Shown here piece by piece: positions 35,070-44,655 of a stretch of 64,000 bases of DNA. The notes beneath the pieces are model-generated. The model did no database searches, was not told the origin of the DNA, and saw only the letters and a list, made by a program, of their open reading frames with translations. The position numbers and the translations under genes are program-made. Numbering within the stretch: the stretch's first letter is position 1; every line of letters starts with the position of its first letter. Location: the NCBI RefSeq assembly GCF_022012415.1, contig NZ_JAKLTR010000001.1, positions 62,001 to 126,000 of the forward strand, read 5' to 3'. This DNA is from Terrimonas ginsenosidimutans. Lineage in GTDB: Bacteria > Bacteroidota > Bacteroidia > Chitinophagales > Chitinophagaceae.

Positions 35070-38000
35070 AGAACAGCAGCACGACCGTATCAAACCCTTC
35101 CAAAGCAGCCCTGATCACACTCCGGTTGATGATCGGGATCGGCGTGTGCAGCATGTTCTTCCTGCTGTACAGCCTGTTTGATCGCGCGCAGATTGGCCAT
35201 GCGCCCTTTTACTGGATCCTTATGGTGGCAATGTGCGTTAACTTTCTGAAGATCCTGCACGAATGGTATCACTACTTTTCCATTGCGGTCCCGCCAGAAC
35301 CAGCCGCCGGCAAAGATTTCACCGTCGATATATTCACTACCTTCTGCGCAGGCGAACCATACGCAATGGTCGTTGCCACGCTGGAAGCTATTCAACAAAT
35401 AACGTATCCGCATACCACCTATCTCTGTGATGAAGCAGACGATCCATATCTGAAAGATGTCTGCCTTCGCCTGAACGTCCGCCACATCACGCGTGAAGTA
35501 CATACCAACGCAAAAGCCGGCAACATCAACAATGCCCTTCAATTCGCCAGTGGCGAACTCTGCGTGATCCTGGATCCCGATCACATTCCTCAACCTGATT
35601 TCCTCGATCCGGTCATCGCACACTTCAATGATCCGAAAATCGGCTATGTGCAGATCGTACAGGCATATTACAACCTTGGTGAAAACTTCATCGCCAAAGG
35701 CGCCGCCCAGCAAACGTTCCAGTTCTATGGGCCGATCATGATGACGATGAACAGCTATGGTACCGTGCAGGCCATCGGCGCGAATTGCACATTCAGAAGA
35801 GCCGCACTCGATTCGATTGGAGGACACGCGGCCGGTTTAGCCGAGGATATGCATACCGCGTTGCAGCTACACGCGAAAGGATGGACCTCGGTGTATGTAC
35901 CCGCGATACTGGCGAGAGGGTTGGTGCCTGCATCGCTCTCCGCCTATTACGCACAACAATTGAAATGGTCCAGGGGTACCTTCGAAATTTTCTTCACCAG
36001 CTTTATCCGGCTATTCCCAAAACTCACCTGGCGGCAGCGCATCCATTACGCCACCATACCACTTTATTATCTCTCCGGATTCATCGTGCTGATCAATTTT
36101 TTGATCCCCATAATGTCATTGAGCACCGGGCTAATCCCTTTGCGGATGGATATTCTGGATTTTTTATTGCTCGGCATGCCGATGATCGCGTCGATGATAC
36201 TGATCCGGCATTATGTGCAGCGATGGGTGATGGAAGAAAAGGAGCGTGGCTTTCATTTGATCGGTGGACTATTACAGATCGGCACCTGGTGGATCTACAT
36301 CATTGGCTTCCTTTATACCATCCTCCGAAAAAAAGTTCCCTACATACCAACACCCAAGGATAACACGCATCCTGATCCCTGGTGGCTCAACTTACCGAAC
36401 CTCGTAGTGATCCTCGTCTCTTTGCTCGCCATCGTACTCGGTCTGCGCTATGACTGGAATCCCTACTCCATCGCCATGGCGGGCATCGCAGCCGTCAACT
36501 GCATCATTCTGCTAACGGTCATTGGCATTAGCAGCGCTACGGATGAAGTCAAACTACGCGACCGCTATGAATGGATCAACAGATCATTGACGATCCCGCT
36601 TCTGTTAAAACGAAAGTTCTGGATACTCAGACATGCGTTTATCTATACGGGTTTGCGAAAGCTGGGACTATTATTGATCGCGCTTAGTGTATTCACCGCC
36701 TGGTACCTGTTGAAAGAAGATGCCCGGCCACCAGCTGGTCAGGATAAAACGATTCAACAACCACATCCCTTCTTGACCGGCGTATTTCAACCCGGCAATA
36801 CAGCGGGATTGGTGTCAATGAAGGAGGTTTCAGCATACGAGTCAACAGCTGAAACACGCTTCAGTATTATCTCCCTGTATATCCCCTGGGGAGACGCACC
36901 GCAATGCCTGCTGCCAGATAGCATCATCCGTAATATCTACGAAAACTACTCCCTGCCGATGATCACCTGGGAACCATGGACAAGCTTGTTCAACTCAGAC
37001 ACAACAACTGCCAGATCCGGTAAGGAGCAGCAGGTGTTCCGGCGCTTGCTCAAGGGCGATTTCGATCACTACCTGGACCGTTTTGCCCGGCAGATCATCA
37101 AGTTGAATAAACCCATCTTCATCCGCCTGGCACATGAACCGGATAACCCCGCCTATCCATGGTCTCCATCCGGCGGCAATACTCCCGACGAATTTAAAGC
37201 CGGCTGGAAATACATTTACGAATACTTTCTTCAGAAAGGTGTCAACAATGTGGCCTGGGTCTGGAGTCCCTGGAAAGCAGCAAATATCGAAGCATATTTT
37301 CCGGGAAAACAATACGTCGACTGGCTTGGTGTAACGATGTTGGATTATGGCGCTTTAAGAGGAACGAGCGATTCATTCGAAGACCTGTACAGACCTTTTC
37401 ATCAGCACGGGATCTTCCGTTCAGGATTACCGGTGATGGTGGCAGAAATGGGATCGCTTGCCGGAAAAGAACAGCAGACCCAATGGTTCAGCTCAGCCTT
37501 TAAAAAGATCAGTGAGCAGTTCCCTGACATACGCGCCGCTGTATTTTTCAATAGCCATCATGATCAGAATGTACCGCAGCAAAATGCTGTAACATCGCTC
37601 GACTGGCAAATCAAATCACCCGACAGTGTACTTTCTTTACTGAAACAATATCCCCGGGTTGATATCAGCAGGGACCTTACCTTCTGGACGGATCTTCCGG
37701 AAAGAAAGGCGGCAACCGCTTTTCCGATCAGGAAACTGCCTTCCCTGATCCGCGGCATGAATTATCACACAGCGAAAACCTGGTACCGCAATTATCATGA
37801 TCTCACCCGCAGAAATGTAACGCATGATATGCAGGAGATGCGATCCATGGGCATCACCACGATCCGTCGTTACGGCCCCGGCATATACGACCAGAATGTG
37901 CTGAAGGTCGCCTCACAGACTGGTATGAACATGATGTATGCTTTCTGGATTCCGACCCTCAAGCGAAATAAAAACGACAGGGAGATCCTGGTTGACGCCG

Positions 38001-38863
38001 GACGACAGATCATCGCCACAGTTCGTTCACTCAAGGATCAGCGGAATATTATGGCGTGGTCGATCGGCAACACGGGACAATGGCTATTACCGCCCCAACT
38101 TAAACCCGTGGCGATCTACCAGCAGGAATATTTTTTGCAATGGTTGAATGAATTAGTAACAGACATAAAAACAATAGACAGTACAAGGCCCGTAACGATC
38201 GATGTTGACTTGTCTGTTCACCTGCGTGCAACGATCGCAATGTTACGCACCAAACTTCCTGCGGTGGATGCGTACGGTATAGTGATGGGAAAGGACACAA
38301 CAGGGATCGCACAGCTCAGTCAGATCGATCAGACACCTGTCTTCGTCAGCGAAATTTTTCCGCAACACATCGCTCTGCTAAAGAACCTGCCTGAAATGCC
38401 TGCATTTATAAAAGAATTCCAGGATCAGCAGACCCGGGACTGCATCACCTTTGATGGCGTGATCGATCATTGGGGGCGTCGCAAACCAGTTTATGATCTA
38501 TTACAGGCGGAATGGGGAACAACCACTTCTTCTATCAAACTACCCTCGGTAAAGATCCTCCGGCCGGCAGTGCCACTCTTCAGCAACCGCGTCGTTACCT
38601 ACTCCGCACTGGTGAACACGGGCGAGGGCTGGCGCTTCCCGGATACGATGGAAAGCCGTCTCCGCTTCGAATGGCATTTGGTAAAAACTGGTCTGAACGG
38701 TGAAGCGATATACATGGAGACAATAGGCAGTGGAACCACAATCAATCTAAATATTCCAGAAGAGCCGGAACGATACCGGCTATATGTGGAAGTAGTAGCA
38801 GGCAATAAAGCAGATGGAGCACAATCATTGCTGAACCTTCCTCTGTTCCGCATGGATCGTTAA
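35066..38863 (+). CDS. Trimodular GT2 glycosyltransferase-GH26-GH2-like fusion
   Basis: A 1265-residue membrane enzyme. Residues ~85-320 are a processive GT2 (cellulose-synthase-like) domain: CDEADD (121-126), DPDH (170-173), AED (259-261) and QQLKW (297-301). Hydrophobic helices flank it at ~15-70, 330-480 and 530-548. Residues ~565-870 resemble GH26, with His690-Glu691 (RLAHEPD) and a possible nucleophile Glu794 (MVAEMGS). Residues ~880-1150 resemble the GH2-like barrel of the upstream gene, but the acid/base motif reads SIGNTGQ (~999-1004), so that Glu is lost. A Glu1096 (FVSEIF) remains. The inferred role is making a beta-glycan and processing it in the periplasm. Confidence 0.82.
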   Translation: MKNSSTTVSNPSKAALITLRLMIGIGVCSMFFLLYSLFDRAQIGHAPFYWILMVAMCVNFLKILHEWYHYFSIAVPPEPAAGKDFTVDIFTTFCAGEPYAMVVATLEAIQQITYPHTTYLCDEADDPYLKDVCLRLNVRHITREVHTNAKAGNINNALQFASGELCVILDPDHIPQPDFLDPVIAHFNDPKIGYVQIVQAYYNLGENFIAKGAAQQTFQFYGPIMMTMNSYGTVQAIGANCTFRRAALDSIGGHAAGLAEDMHTALQLHAKGWTSVYVPAILARGLVPASLSAYYAQQLKWSRGTFEIFFTSFIRLFPKLTWRQRIHYATIPLYYLSGFIVLINFLIPIMSLSTGLIPLRMDILDFLLLGMPMIASMILIRHYVQRWVMEEKERGFHLIGGLLQIGTWWIYIIGFLYTILRKKVPYIPTPKDNTHPDPWWLNLPNLVVILVSLLAIVLGLRYDWNPYSIAMAGIAAVNCIILLTVIGISSATDEVKLRDRYEWINRSLTIPLLLKRKFWILRHAFIYTGLRKLGLLLIALSVFTAWYLLKEDARPPAGQDKTIQQPHPFLTGVFQPGNTAGLVSMKEVSAYESTAETRFSIISLYIPWGDAPQCLLPDSIIRNIYENYSLPMITWEPWTSLFNSDTTTARSGKEQQVFRRLLKGDFDHYLDRFARQIIKLNKPIFIRLAHEPDNPAYPWSPSGGNTPDEFKAGWKYIYEYFLQKGVNNVAWVWSPWKAANIEAYFPGKQYVDWLGVTMLDYGALRGTSDSFEDLYRPFHQHGIFRSGLPVMVAEMGSLAGKEQQTQWFSSAFKKISEQFPDIRAAVFFNSHHDQNVPQQNAVTSLDWQIKSPDSVLSLLKQYPRVDISRDLTFWTDLPERKAATAFPIRKLPSLIRGMNYHTAKTWYRNYHDLTRRNVTHDMQEMRSMGITTIRRYGPGIYDQNVLKVASQTGMNMMYAFWIPTLKRNKNDREILVDAGRQIIATVRSLKDQRNIMAWSIGNTGQWLLPPQLKPVAIYQQEYFLQWLNELVTDIKTIDSTRPVTIDVDLSVHLRATIAMLRTKLPAVDAYGIVMGKDTTGIAQLSQIDQTPVFVSEIFPQHIALLKNLPEMPAFIKEFQDQQTRDCITFDGVIDHWGRRKPVYDLLQAEWGTTTSSIKLPSVKILRPAVPLFSNRVVTYSALVNTGEGWRFPDTMESRLRFEWHLVKTGLNGEAIYMETIGSGTTINLNIPEEPERYRLYVEVVAGNKADGAQSLLNLPLFRMDR

Positions 38864-38995
38864 ATACGAGCGGAAATAAGGACAAATTCTGAAAACAATT
38901 CTGCAGATCCATAAGGTTCCCGCTCATGAACGCTCATCAACACTTTCATTTATGTCGCAACGGTCTCAACATCCATCAGCACCATCAGTGCCCGC

Positions 38996-40480
38996 TTAAA
39001 AACCCTTCAGATACTTTTCCAGCAAAGACCTTAATGCAGGATCTTTTGGTCCCGGAGCATCTGCATTCACCACCAACCCGTTCTGATCAATGATCATATA
39101 ACGCGGGATCTCTTTGATAGTATACCCCATGAAATTGTATGTGGTGTCATTGCTCGCTTTTAAAAGAAGGTTTGCAGCGTTATCAAGTTGCTCCGCTTTA
39201 CTTGCCTTCTCCCAATCCGGAATACTATTGTCCAGCGAAATGGAGACGAAGCCGATGTTCCTGTCTGAATACTGCCGTTTCAGCATTCTCAATTGCGGCA
39301 TTTCCTTCCGGCAGGGAATACACCAGCTTGCCCAGAAATCAACAAAGACTAACCGGCCTTTGAATGGAGTGAACAATTCCTGGCCAGACAGCTCCTGCTT
39401 GCTGTCAAATGGCACAAAAGAATTTCCGGCTGTCAATGCCGCGATCATCTCATTGCTATTTATTTTCTTTCCGAGATAGTGGCAGAGTTGCTTGTAATGC
39501 CTGTCGGATATATCGCTTTCACAGGTCGACACAAATTCAGGATAACTGATGATCTTGGCGCGCAACGCTGAGTACAGCGTTCTCGTGACAAGAAAATCCC
39601 TGGTGATACCTTGAAAATAAGTTTTTGAAGAAAGCATAAATGTATCGAACGCATCTCTGTCAACCACGCGTATGTAACTTCCTTTGATACTGACGATATG
39701 AGCCAGTAGTTCCGAAAGAAAGTCATTGTAATACATAAGATCATTTGTTGTCCGTATCTCACCGGCTAAAGAAGTGAGCGAGGTCAGCTGTTTGACCAGG
39801 GACGGCTTGTCAACCGCTTTCCGGTTGGACCAGTAGTAATCAAGCCATGCAGCAGAAAATTTTGCATGAGCATACATCAGGGCAGATTTCCGGAGGTCAG
39901 CCGTCGCAGCGCTGGCAGGCAGAACGGAATCAATAGCTGCTGCGGATCTCGTTAAAAACTTTTCCATTCTCGCTTTAGCAATTTGTTCGTAGTTGCTGCT
40001 TTGCAGATCATCCGACAAACGCAAATTACTTTCAGAGCGGTATTGCCACAAGTTGGTATTGAACAGGTCCATGAGTATTTGCCAGCTCACGAGTTCTTTT
40101 GAGCGTGCAGCGCTGGTCATTGATGAAAAGTAAACATCCCCATTTTCGTTCATCGAGGCTTTTAATTCATCACCAGGCTTTACCAGCAATGGCATATTGA
40201 TGCCGGTACTCCAGACAACAGACGGACTTGTAATGTACAGATCAAACCGGCCGGCACTGTCTACCGCGATTGTATTCTCCTCGAGACCAAAGAGGTTCCG
40301 GTATACAAAATTCATGTCGATGGGTCCGTCCCAGTTTGCATTCTTTGCAAAAAGGTCAGGATCGGCATAGATACTGGCCGTCATCGTCATCTTTTCATCT
40401 TGCTCAATCCGCCTTGTCAGGCGCCGATCGCAGCTGATGAAAATCGCACAAAACAGGACAGCGATTGCAATTACTTTCAT
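38996..40480 (-). CDS. TlpA-like thiol-disulfide lipoprotein
   Basis: A 494-residue protein with a lipoprotein signal (LFCAIFISCDRR, Cys17). The N-terminal ~345 residues are the DUF4369-type/helical region common in Bacteroidota TlpA-like proteins. The C-terminal ~140 residues are a thioredoxin fold with FWASWCIPCRKEMP (active CIPC, ~residue 380) and a cis-Pro segment (IKEIPRYMI). It would reduce periplasmic disulfides or act in c-type cytochrome maturation, partner unknown. A hairpin at 40504-40530 lies in its leader. The 53683-55128 protein is of the same build. Confidence 0.82.
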   Translation of the reverse strand: MKVIAIAVLFCAIFISCDRRLTRRIEQDEKMTMTASIYADPDLFAKNANWDGPIDMNFVYRNLFGLEENTIAVDSAGRFDLYITSPSVVWSTGINMPLLVKPGDELKASMNENGDVYFSSMTSAARSKELVSWQILMDLFNTNLWQYRSESNLRLSDDLQSSNYEQIAKARMEKFLTRSAAAIDSVLPASAATADLRKSALMYAHAKFSAAWLDYYWSNRKAVDKPSLVKQLTSLTSLAGEIRTTNDLMYYNDFLSELLAHIVSIKGSYIRVVDRDAFDTFMLSSKTYFQGITRDFLVTRTLYSALRAKIISYPEFVSTCESDISDRHYKQLCHYLGKKINSNEMIAALTAGNSFVPFDSKQELSGQELFTPFKGRLVFVDFWASWCIPCRKEMPQLRMLKRQYSDRNIGFVSISLDNSIPDWEKASKAEQLDNAANLLLKASNDTTYNFMGYTIKEIPRYMIIDQNGLVVNADAPGPKDPALRSLLEKYLKGF

Positions 40481-40878
40481 AACCTGGTGCGGTTTATGGG
40501 GAAAGCAGGCTGATCCGCGATCAACCTGCTGTTAAATTGAAACGATAAAGTACAAAAAATATCAGCTTAGGTTACCTGGAAATCGCTATTTTTTGCGGTG
40601 CTGCAGGTGAAGTGTGAACCTGAGCTTGCTATTCAACTGCCTTTCTTTGGCGATCAGTAGTTAAGTTGCAGAAAGTATCGCCGCCATTTTAAGCTGTCTT
40701 TTCGCTCATCATTTACCAACAGGAATTTTCACTCCGGGCATTAAACATTCTTTATGTGTTGTCCGCATTTAAAAGAGGTATGTCAATAAACGATCGGTCG
40801 CCCGGTAATACAATAAACGGGAAAAGCCTTTCGCAATGAAAGGCTTTTCCCGTTTGATTTCGCTTCACTATATCGATA
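40481..40878. other. Intergenic region with leader hairpin and terminator
   Basis: A near-perfect 12-base inverted repeat (40504-40515 / 40519-40530, 11 of 12, 3-base loop) sits in the leader of the TlpA-like gene. The strong terminator described separately lies at the other end. The middle part contains no gene I can support. Confidence 0.5.
40815..40855. terminator. Perfect 18-bp terminator hairpin
   Basis: AAACGGGAAAAGCCTTTC (40815-40832) pairs exactly with GAAAGGCTTTTCCCGTTT (40838-40855) around a 5-base loop. It lies 24 bases after the stop of the minus-strand DUF4382 gene. A- and T-rich ends make it usable from either side. Confidence 0.85.
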
Positions 40879-41394
40879 TTATTTTATCTTCAGCACCGGC
40901 TTTAATTTATAATCACCATTCCCTTCCTGCACAATAGAAAGGGCTGCATCAAAATCGATCAGAATTGAATCGATCCCTTCCCTAAGCGGCTTATTGATCT
41001 TGATCTTGAGTCCGCTGCTGCTGCCACTCGGGATCGTCAATGGATAAAGCACATTATCGATCCTGATGCTGTTATCACTACCCAGCACAAACCTGATCTC
41101 TTTCAGCGGTTGTGTTGGAACAATCGCACTGGCGATCAGCGTATCGATGCCGTCCTGGAAATCCAGCAGGTTATAGATCCCCGCACGCGTGTCCAGGTTT
41201 CTCCAGCCTTCTTCGTCATTGCCATCATCACTGAACTTTACACGGACCTGCTCAATATCAACATTCACTTCGGTAGCGTTATAAGGATTATCAGTTAAAC
41301 TGATCCGGAGGTCGGTGGTCTTTTCATCTTTGTCGCAGGATAGAACGCTGGTCAATACAATGCCGCTTGCCAGCAGGTACAGTAGTGGTTTCAT
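40879..41394 (-). CDS. DUF4382 lipoprotein
   Basis: A 171-residue protein started at MKPLLYLLAS, with a lipoprotein signal (LTSVLSCDKDE, Cys20). The body is a DUF4382 domain: LRISLTDNPYNATEVNVDIEQVRV at the front, a central IYNLLDFQDG and a final LIDFDAALSIV. The function of this domain is unknown. It is a small beta-rich unit found on many Bacteroidota lipoproteins. A start 10 codons earlier is possible, but the chosen Met heads the signal peptide. A perfect terminator follows. Confidence 0.85.
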   Translation of the reverse strand: MKPLLYLLASGIVLTSVLSCDKDEKTTDLRISLTDNPYNATEVNVDIEQVRVKFSDDGNDEEGWRNLDTRAGIYNLLDFQDGIDTLIASAIVPTQPLKEIRFVLGSDNSIRIDNVLYPLTIPSGSSSGLKIKINKPLREGIDSILIDFDAALSIVQEGNGDYKLKPVLKIK

Positions 41395-41674
41395 TTGTCG
41401 GAATTTTGAACAGGTGGGAGACAAAATTGTGCCAGACCTGTAAAAAATACCCGGCCCGGATAAATATCCATTGGTTAGCAGTGAACTTTCATTTCACAAC
41501 ATTGATCTGCCTCAAGAATAGAGGGTAAATCCACGAGGAAAGATCCGTGCGCAGCTCTTAAAGACCTTCCATTAGTACATGTCTCTTTACCGGAAGACCA
41601 GGCTGACCAGGCCAGCTAACGTTAAACCGGGCATTGGTTTTGCAATGAGCAGTTAGTATATCTAAACGACTTAT

Positions 41675-41842
41675 ATGAAAACGATCCGTCAGTACGCCGT
41701 ACTTGCTTTTGCTACATTGATACTCGCCTCCTGCAGCACGCACCCGCGTGGTTTCAGCAGCCCGCCCGGTCATCAAAAGAAAGCGGCGGGTTCTAAATCG
41801 GCAAAGCCGTTTGCTCCTGGTCAACAGAAAAAGAATCGATAA
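41675..41842 (+). CDS. Small lipoprotein with PPG..KK..G..SAK motif
   Basis: A 55-residue gene. The protein starts MKTIRQYAVL and has a lipoprotein signal ending LASCSTH (Cys20). The mature part is ~35 basic residues with SPPGHQKKAAGSKSAKPFAP. Many Bacteroidota carry short lipoproteins of this PPGxxKKxxGxxSAKxxAPGQ pattern, some labelled quinol oxidase subunit in annotations without clear support. The function is unknown. A perfect terminator overlaps the stop codon, which supports a real, separately transcribed gene. Confidence 0.75.
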   Translation: MKTIRQYAVLAFATLILASCSTHPRGFSSPPGHQKKAAGSKSAKPFAPGQQKKNR

Positions 41843-41879
41843 GAACAAAGCCCTTCATAACGAAGGGCTTTGTTCTTAT
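41839..41879. terminator. Perfect 18-bp terminator hairpin
   Basis: ATAAGAACAAAGCCCTTC (41839-41856) pairs exactly with GAAGGGCTTTGTTCTTAT (41862-41879). It overlaps the stop codon of the small lipoprotein gene and separates it from the convergent FISUMP lipoprotein gene. Confidence 0.85.
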
Positions 41880-41925
41880 AATGTAACTCCAGTCGATCAC
41901 GCCATGCGTGTTTTCCAACATTTCC

Positions 41926-43728
41926 TTACTTATCCTTCACACACCGGCAAGAAAACCTATAATCCACATCTGCGGCAGGACCAAACGCCACCGGCCCGAG
42001 ATTCGGGCTGTAACCATTGATGCCATAATCCAATGCTCCCTGGCTGCTTTTTGTAGTCGTCCAAAAATAGCCACCCTGGCCCTGGTACTGGTACAACGTT
42101 CCATTCGGCCCGGTCACGGCCATTCCTGATGGCATCAGCTTAAATCCAAACGCATCCGTATTCTGATTTGGTGTTGGCCAGCCGGTTCTCGAACGCAGCG
42201 CTGTCTTTGCCTTTTCCGCACCACCAACCGTTTTCACCAGCTGCTCGTATTCAGCCAGCGAAGGAACATGCCATCCCTCGGGACAGATCCCTTTTACGCC
42301 GCTTGGATTGGTCGCGGAACGCTGGTTCCCCACAACCTCTGTGATGGTATACAACCGGCCATGGGTCGCGCAGCTTTGCGCATTGCTGTTATAACAGATC
42401 CCGGCGCCGGCCCAATTGAGATTGGCCGCCATCCATCGCTGATCACCAATGCAGGCCGTGGGATATTTCTGGCCATCACGGCGGTCGACGAGCGTGTCTC
42501 CACATTTTTCATAGCTGTAATGCGGACTGAAGAATTGCGAAAAATAAAGCGGTTTGACCGGAGCGGCTCCGATGCGCAGACCTCTTGTTACCAGTACAGG
42601 TACTTTTTCGATCTGGATGGTATGCGAAAGAAGTGAATTGTTGTTTCCAAGATGGGCAACACCTGTCGAATCGCCGTCCAGTAAATGCAGGATGAGTGAA
42701 TCTTCCCAACGCATGGCGTAGTTATTCAGTACAGGGCCGGAATATTTTTCATCCGTGGCATAACCATAATACACAGCAACGCCTTTACTCTTCCAGGCTT
42801 CGGGGAGATTTCTTTCAGTAGGACCATCATACGTGTATCCGCTCCAGCAGTGATTTCCATAGAGGATCGTTTCATTGAAGGACAGCGAAGAATTGCGGAT
42901 CCATTTATCCGTCACGCTGACATGCGCCCATTTTTGAGCGATCACATATCCATCCAGGTCGACAAACAGGTTGAATTCAAGTTCGCCGGTTTCAAACAGC
43001 CGGAGCGGCATTTTCATCTGGGTTCCGATGCTGTCGATAACCTGTTTGGTCGCAGCATCTCCTTCTTCATCGGTCATATCAGGCTTCCAGAGCCCACGGG
43101 GCAGCCGCAATCCATCGCGCAGGAAAAATCCATTGGGAAGACCATGGGTGTTCAGGATCACCAAACCGTAATCGTCGTCCAGCACATTCAACCGGTCGAA
43201 TGTGACATCCGTATTGTTGTAAACGTCTACGGTGAAATCCGAAGGAAACATATTTTGTTTGTTGTACACCCCTTGATATTGCGACTCCATATAGGGATTC
43301 AGGATCAGTACTTTCTTATTGGGGATCTCTTCAACAAATGCCTGATCTGCAGCAAACTGGTTCAAGCCATCGCCACCACCGCCACCGCGCGTAAGGTGCT
43401 GGCCTCTCGCATCCCTGTTGACAAACACGAGGTGACTGCGAAGACCACTCTTGAATTGCACCTCCAGCAAACCGGTTGACCAGTAATAAACTTTGTCGAC
43501 ACTGGCTTGCTCCACCAGGAACTGCGCAGTCGCATTGACGGCTTTCAGCGAATCGCCACTCGTGGTCGCCAGGGTTTGAGCATAAACATCCGCGCCAAGG
43601 CTTTGCACCCGCGTGATCTGCGCCATAGACGCTGCAATGGACTGTGGCTGGTCGGGTTGCTCCGCTCCTGATTTTTTACAGGCGATGGCGATCAGCAGCA
43701 GTGCAAGGGATAGAAGGAAGTACTTCAT
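41926..43728 (-). CDS. FISUMP lipoprotein with a possible caspase-like core
   Basis: A 600-residue lipoprotein started at MKYFLLSLAL (signal ending LIAIACKK, Cys17). Residues ~135-360 look like a clan CD (caspase/gingipain-type) fold: a VLILNPY strand, LVILNTHG with His195 and ILYGNHCWSG with Cys294, in the order and spacing expected for a His-Cys dyad. I infer this from the pattern only. The C-terminal ~185 residues are a FISUMP domain (GQKYPTACIGDQRWMAANLN, GICPEGWHVPS, RFSCRCVKD), a C-type-lectin-like unit on surface proteins. It may be a surface peptidase. Confidence 0.7.
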   Translation of the reverse strand: MKYFLLSLALLLIAIACKKSGAEQPDQPQSIAASMAQITRVQSLGADVYAQTLATTSGDSLKAVNATAQFLVEQASVDKVYYWSTGLLEVQFKSGLRSHLVFVNRDARGQHLTRGGGGGDGLNQFAADQAFVEEIPNKKVLILNPYMESQYQGVYNKQNMFPSDFTVDVYNNTDVTFDRLNVLDDDYGLVILNTHGLPNGFFLRDGLRLPRGLWKPDMTDEEGDAATKQVIDSIGTQMKMPLRLFETGELEFNLFVDLDGYVIAQKWAHVSVTDKWIRNSSLSFNETILYGNHCWSGYTYDGPTERNLPEAWKSKGVAVYYGYATDEKYSGPVLNNYAMRWEDSLILHLLDGDSTGVAHLGNNNSLLSHTIQIEKVPVLVTRGLRIGAAPVKPLYFSQFFSPHYSYEKCGDTLVDRRDGQKYPTACIGDQRWMAANLNWAGAGICYNSNAQSCATHGRLYTITEVVGNQRSATNPSGVKGICPEGWHVPSLAEYEQLVKTVGGAEKAKTALRSRTGWPTPNQNTDAFGFKLMPSGMAVTGPNGTLYQYQGQGGYFWTTTKSSQGALDYGINGYSPNLGPVAFGPAADVDYRFSCRCVKDK

Positions 43729-43865
43729 GTGAATGGAGGTATTTACGCTTCTATCGGAGAGATCGCAAAAGGTCATCACAAGGCAGGGACGATTTCCGGC
43801 CTCATCACAATGCCTTGTGCATTTTGCCCCAATTTTGCATCTGCCTGTTATATAAACCTCCCGCT

Positions 43866-44516
43866 ATGGTAATCAAATTATATCGCCTGTTATTGATAGC
43901 AACACTGCTCACCACCACCGCCTTCGGGCAAACAAAAAAGCTTCCGAAGCCAACCACACTGGACGAGGCCATCGCTTACCTGGACACGATCTTTGTCGAC
44001 AGTGTGAAAACCTCCGTAAAAAAAATGACCGAAGACGAGTTCATCGTCAGCTATCATTTTGGTCTCGGCATGTCCATGCGCAATAACTGGGGCCTTTGGA
44101 GAGGCTCAAAGCTAGCAAAGCATTTCAAGGCGCTGGGGATTTTTCATCCTGATGATATGAGTGGTATCATACTCACCAGTTTTCACCGCAAGTTGCTGGG
44201 AAAAGACATTGACCTCCAGGGGCAGATCAGAGAATCACAGAATTACTGGCGGGCCAACTCGGTCCCCTTACCTAAAGGCTATCCAAACGGAATCAAAAAA
44301 CTCAATTTCACCGCCAGCTATGGCTATCCCGCATCGGACAGTTTGCCCGGAGTGATCCATCTTGCGGAAGTGCCCCGCAAAAAAGAGTATTGGTTGTACG
44401 ATATTAACTGGGGTTGGAAAAAAGCGACCATAGAACAGGTCAATGAATTAAATCAAACAAGCAATAACCGGAAGGAGTGGATCGAAACTTTCTACAAACC
44501 CGGCAGTCATGAATAG
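43866..44516 (+). CDS. Secreted DUF6794 protein
   Basis: A 216-residue protein started at MVIKLYRLLL, with a signal peptide ending TTAFGQ. The conserved block TEDEFIVSYHFGLGMSMRNNWGLWRGSKLAKHFKALGIFHPDDMSGII matches, from memory, DUF6794. The function of the domain is unknown. The C-terminal ~100 residues have no motif I can place. The gene lies alone between the FISUMP lipoprotein (divergent) and the zinc peptidase (convergent). Confidence 0.72.
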   Translation: MVIKLYRLLLIATLLTTTAFGQTKKLPKPTTLDEAIAYLDTIFVDSVKTSVKKMTEDEFIVSYHFGLGMSMRNNWGLWRGSKLAKHFKALGIFHPDDMSGIILTSFHRKLLGKDIDLQGQIRESQNYWRANSVPLPKGYPNGIKKLNFTASYGYPASDSLPGVIHLAEVPRKKEYWLYDINWGWKKATIEQVNELNQTSNNRKEWIETFYKPGSHE

Positions 44517-44655
44517 ATCACCTGAACAACCATCCGCCTGTCCGTAAAGGGGCCGGCTGTGCAATTCTGGACGATCTGCTTCAGAACCACCAGTGCCAGT
44601 CTCGCTTGTCTGCCTTCACCCGCTCAAACGTTCTATTACAGGTATGTATACTGCT

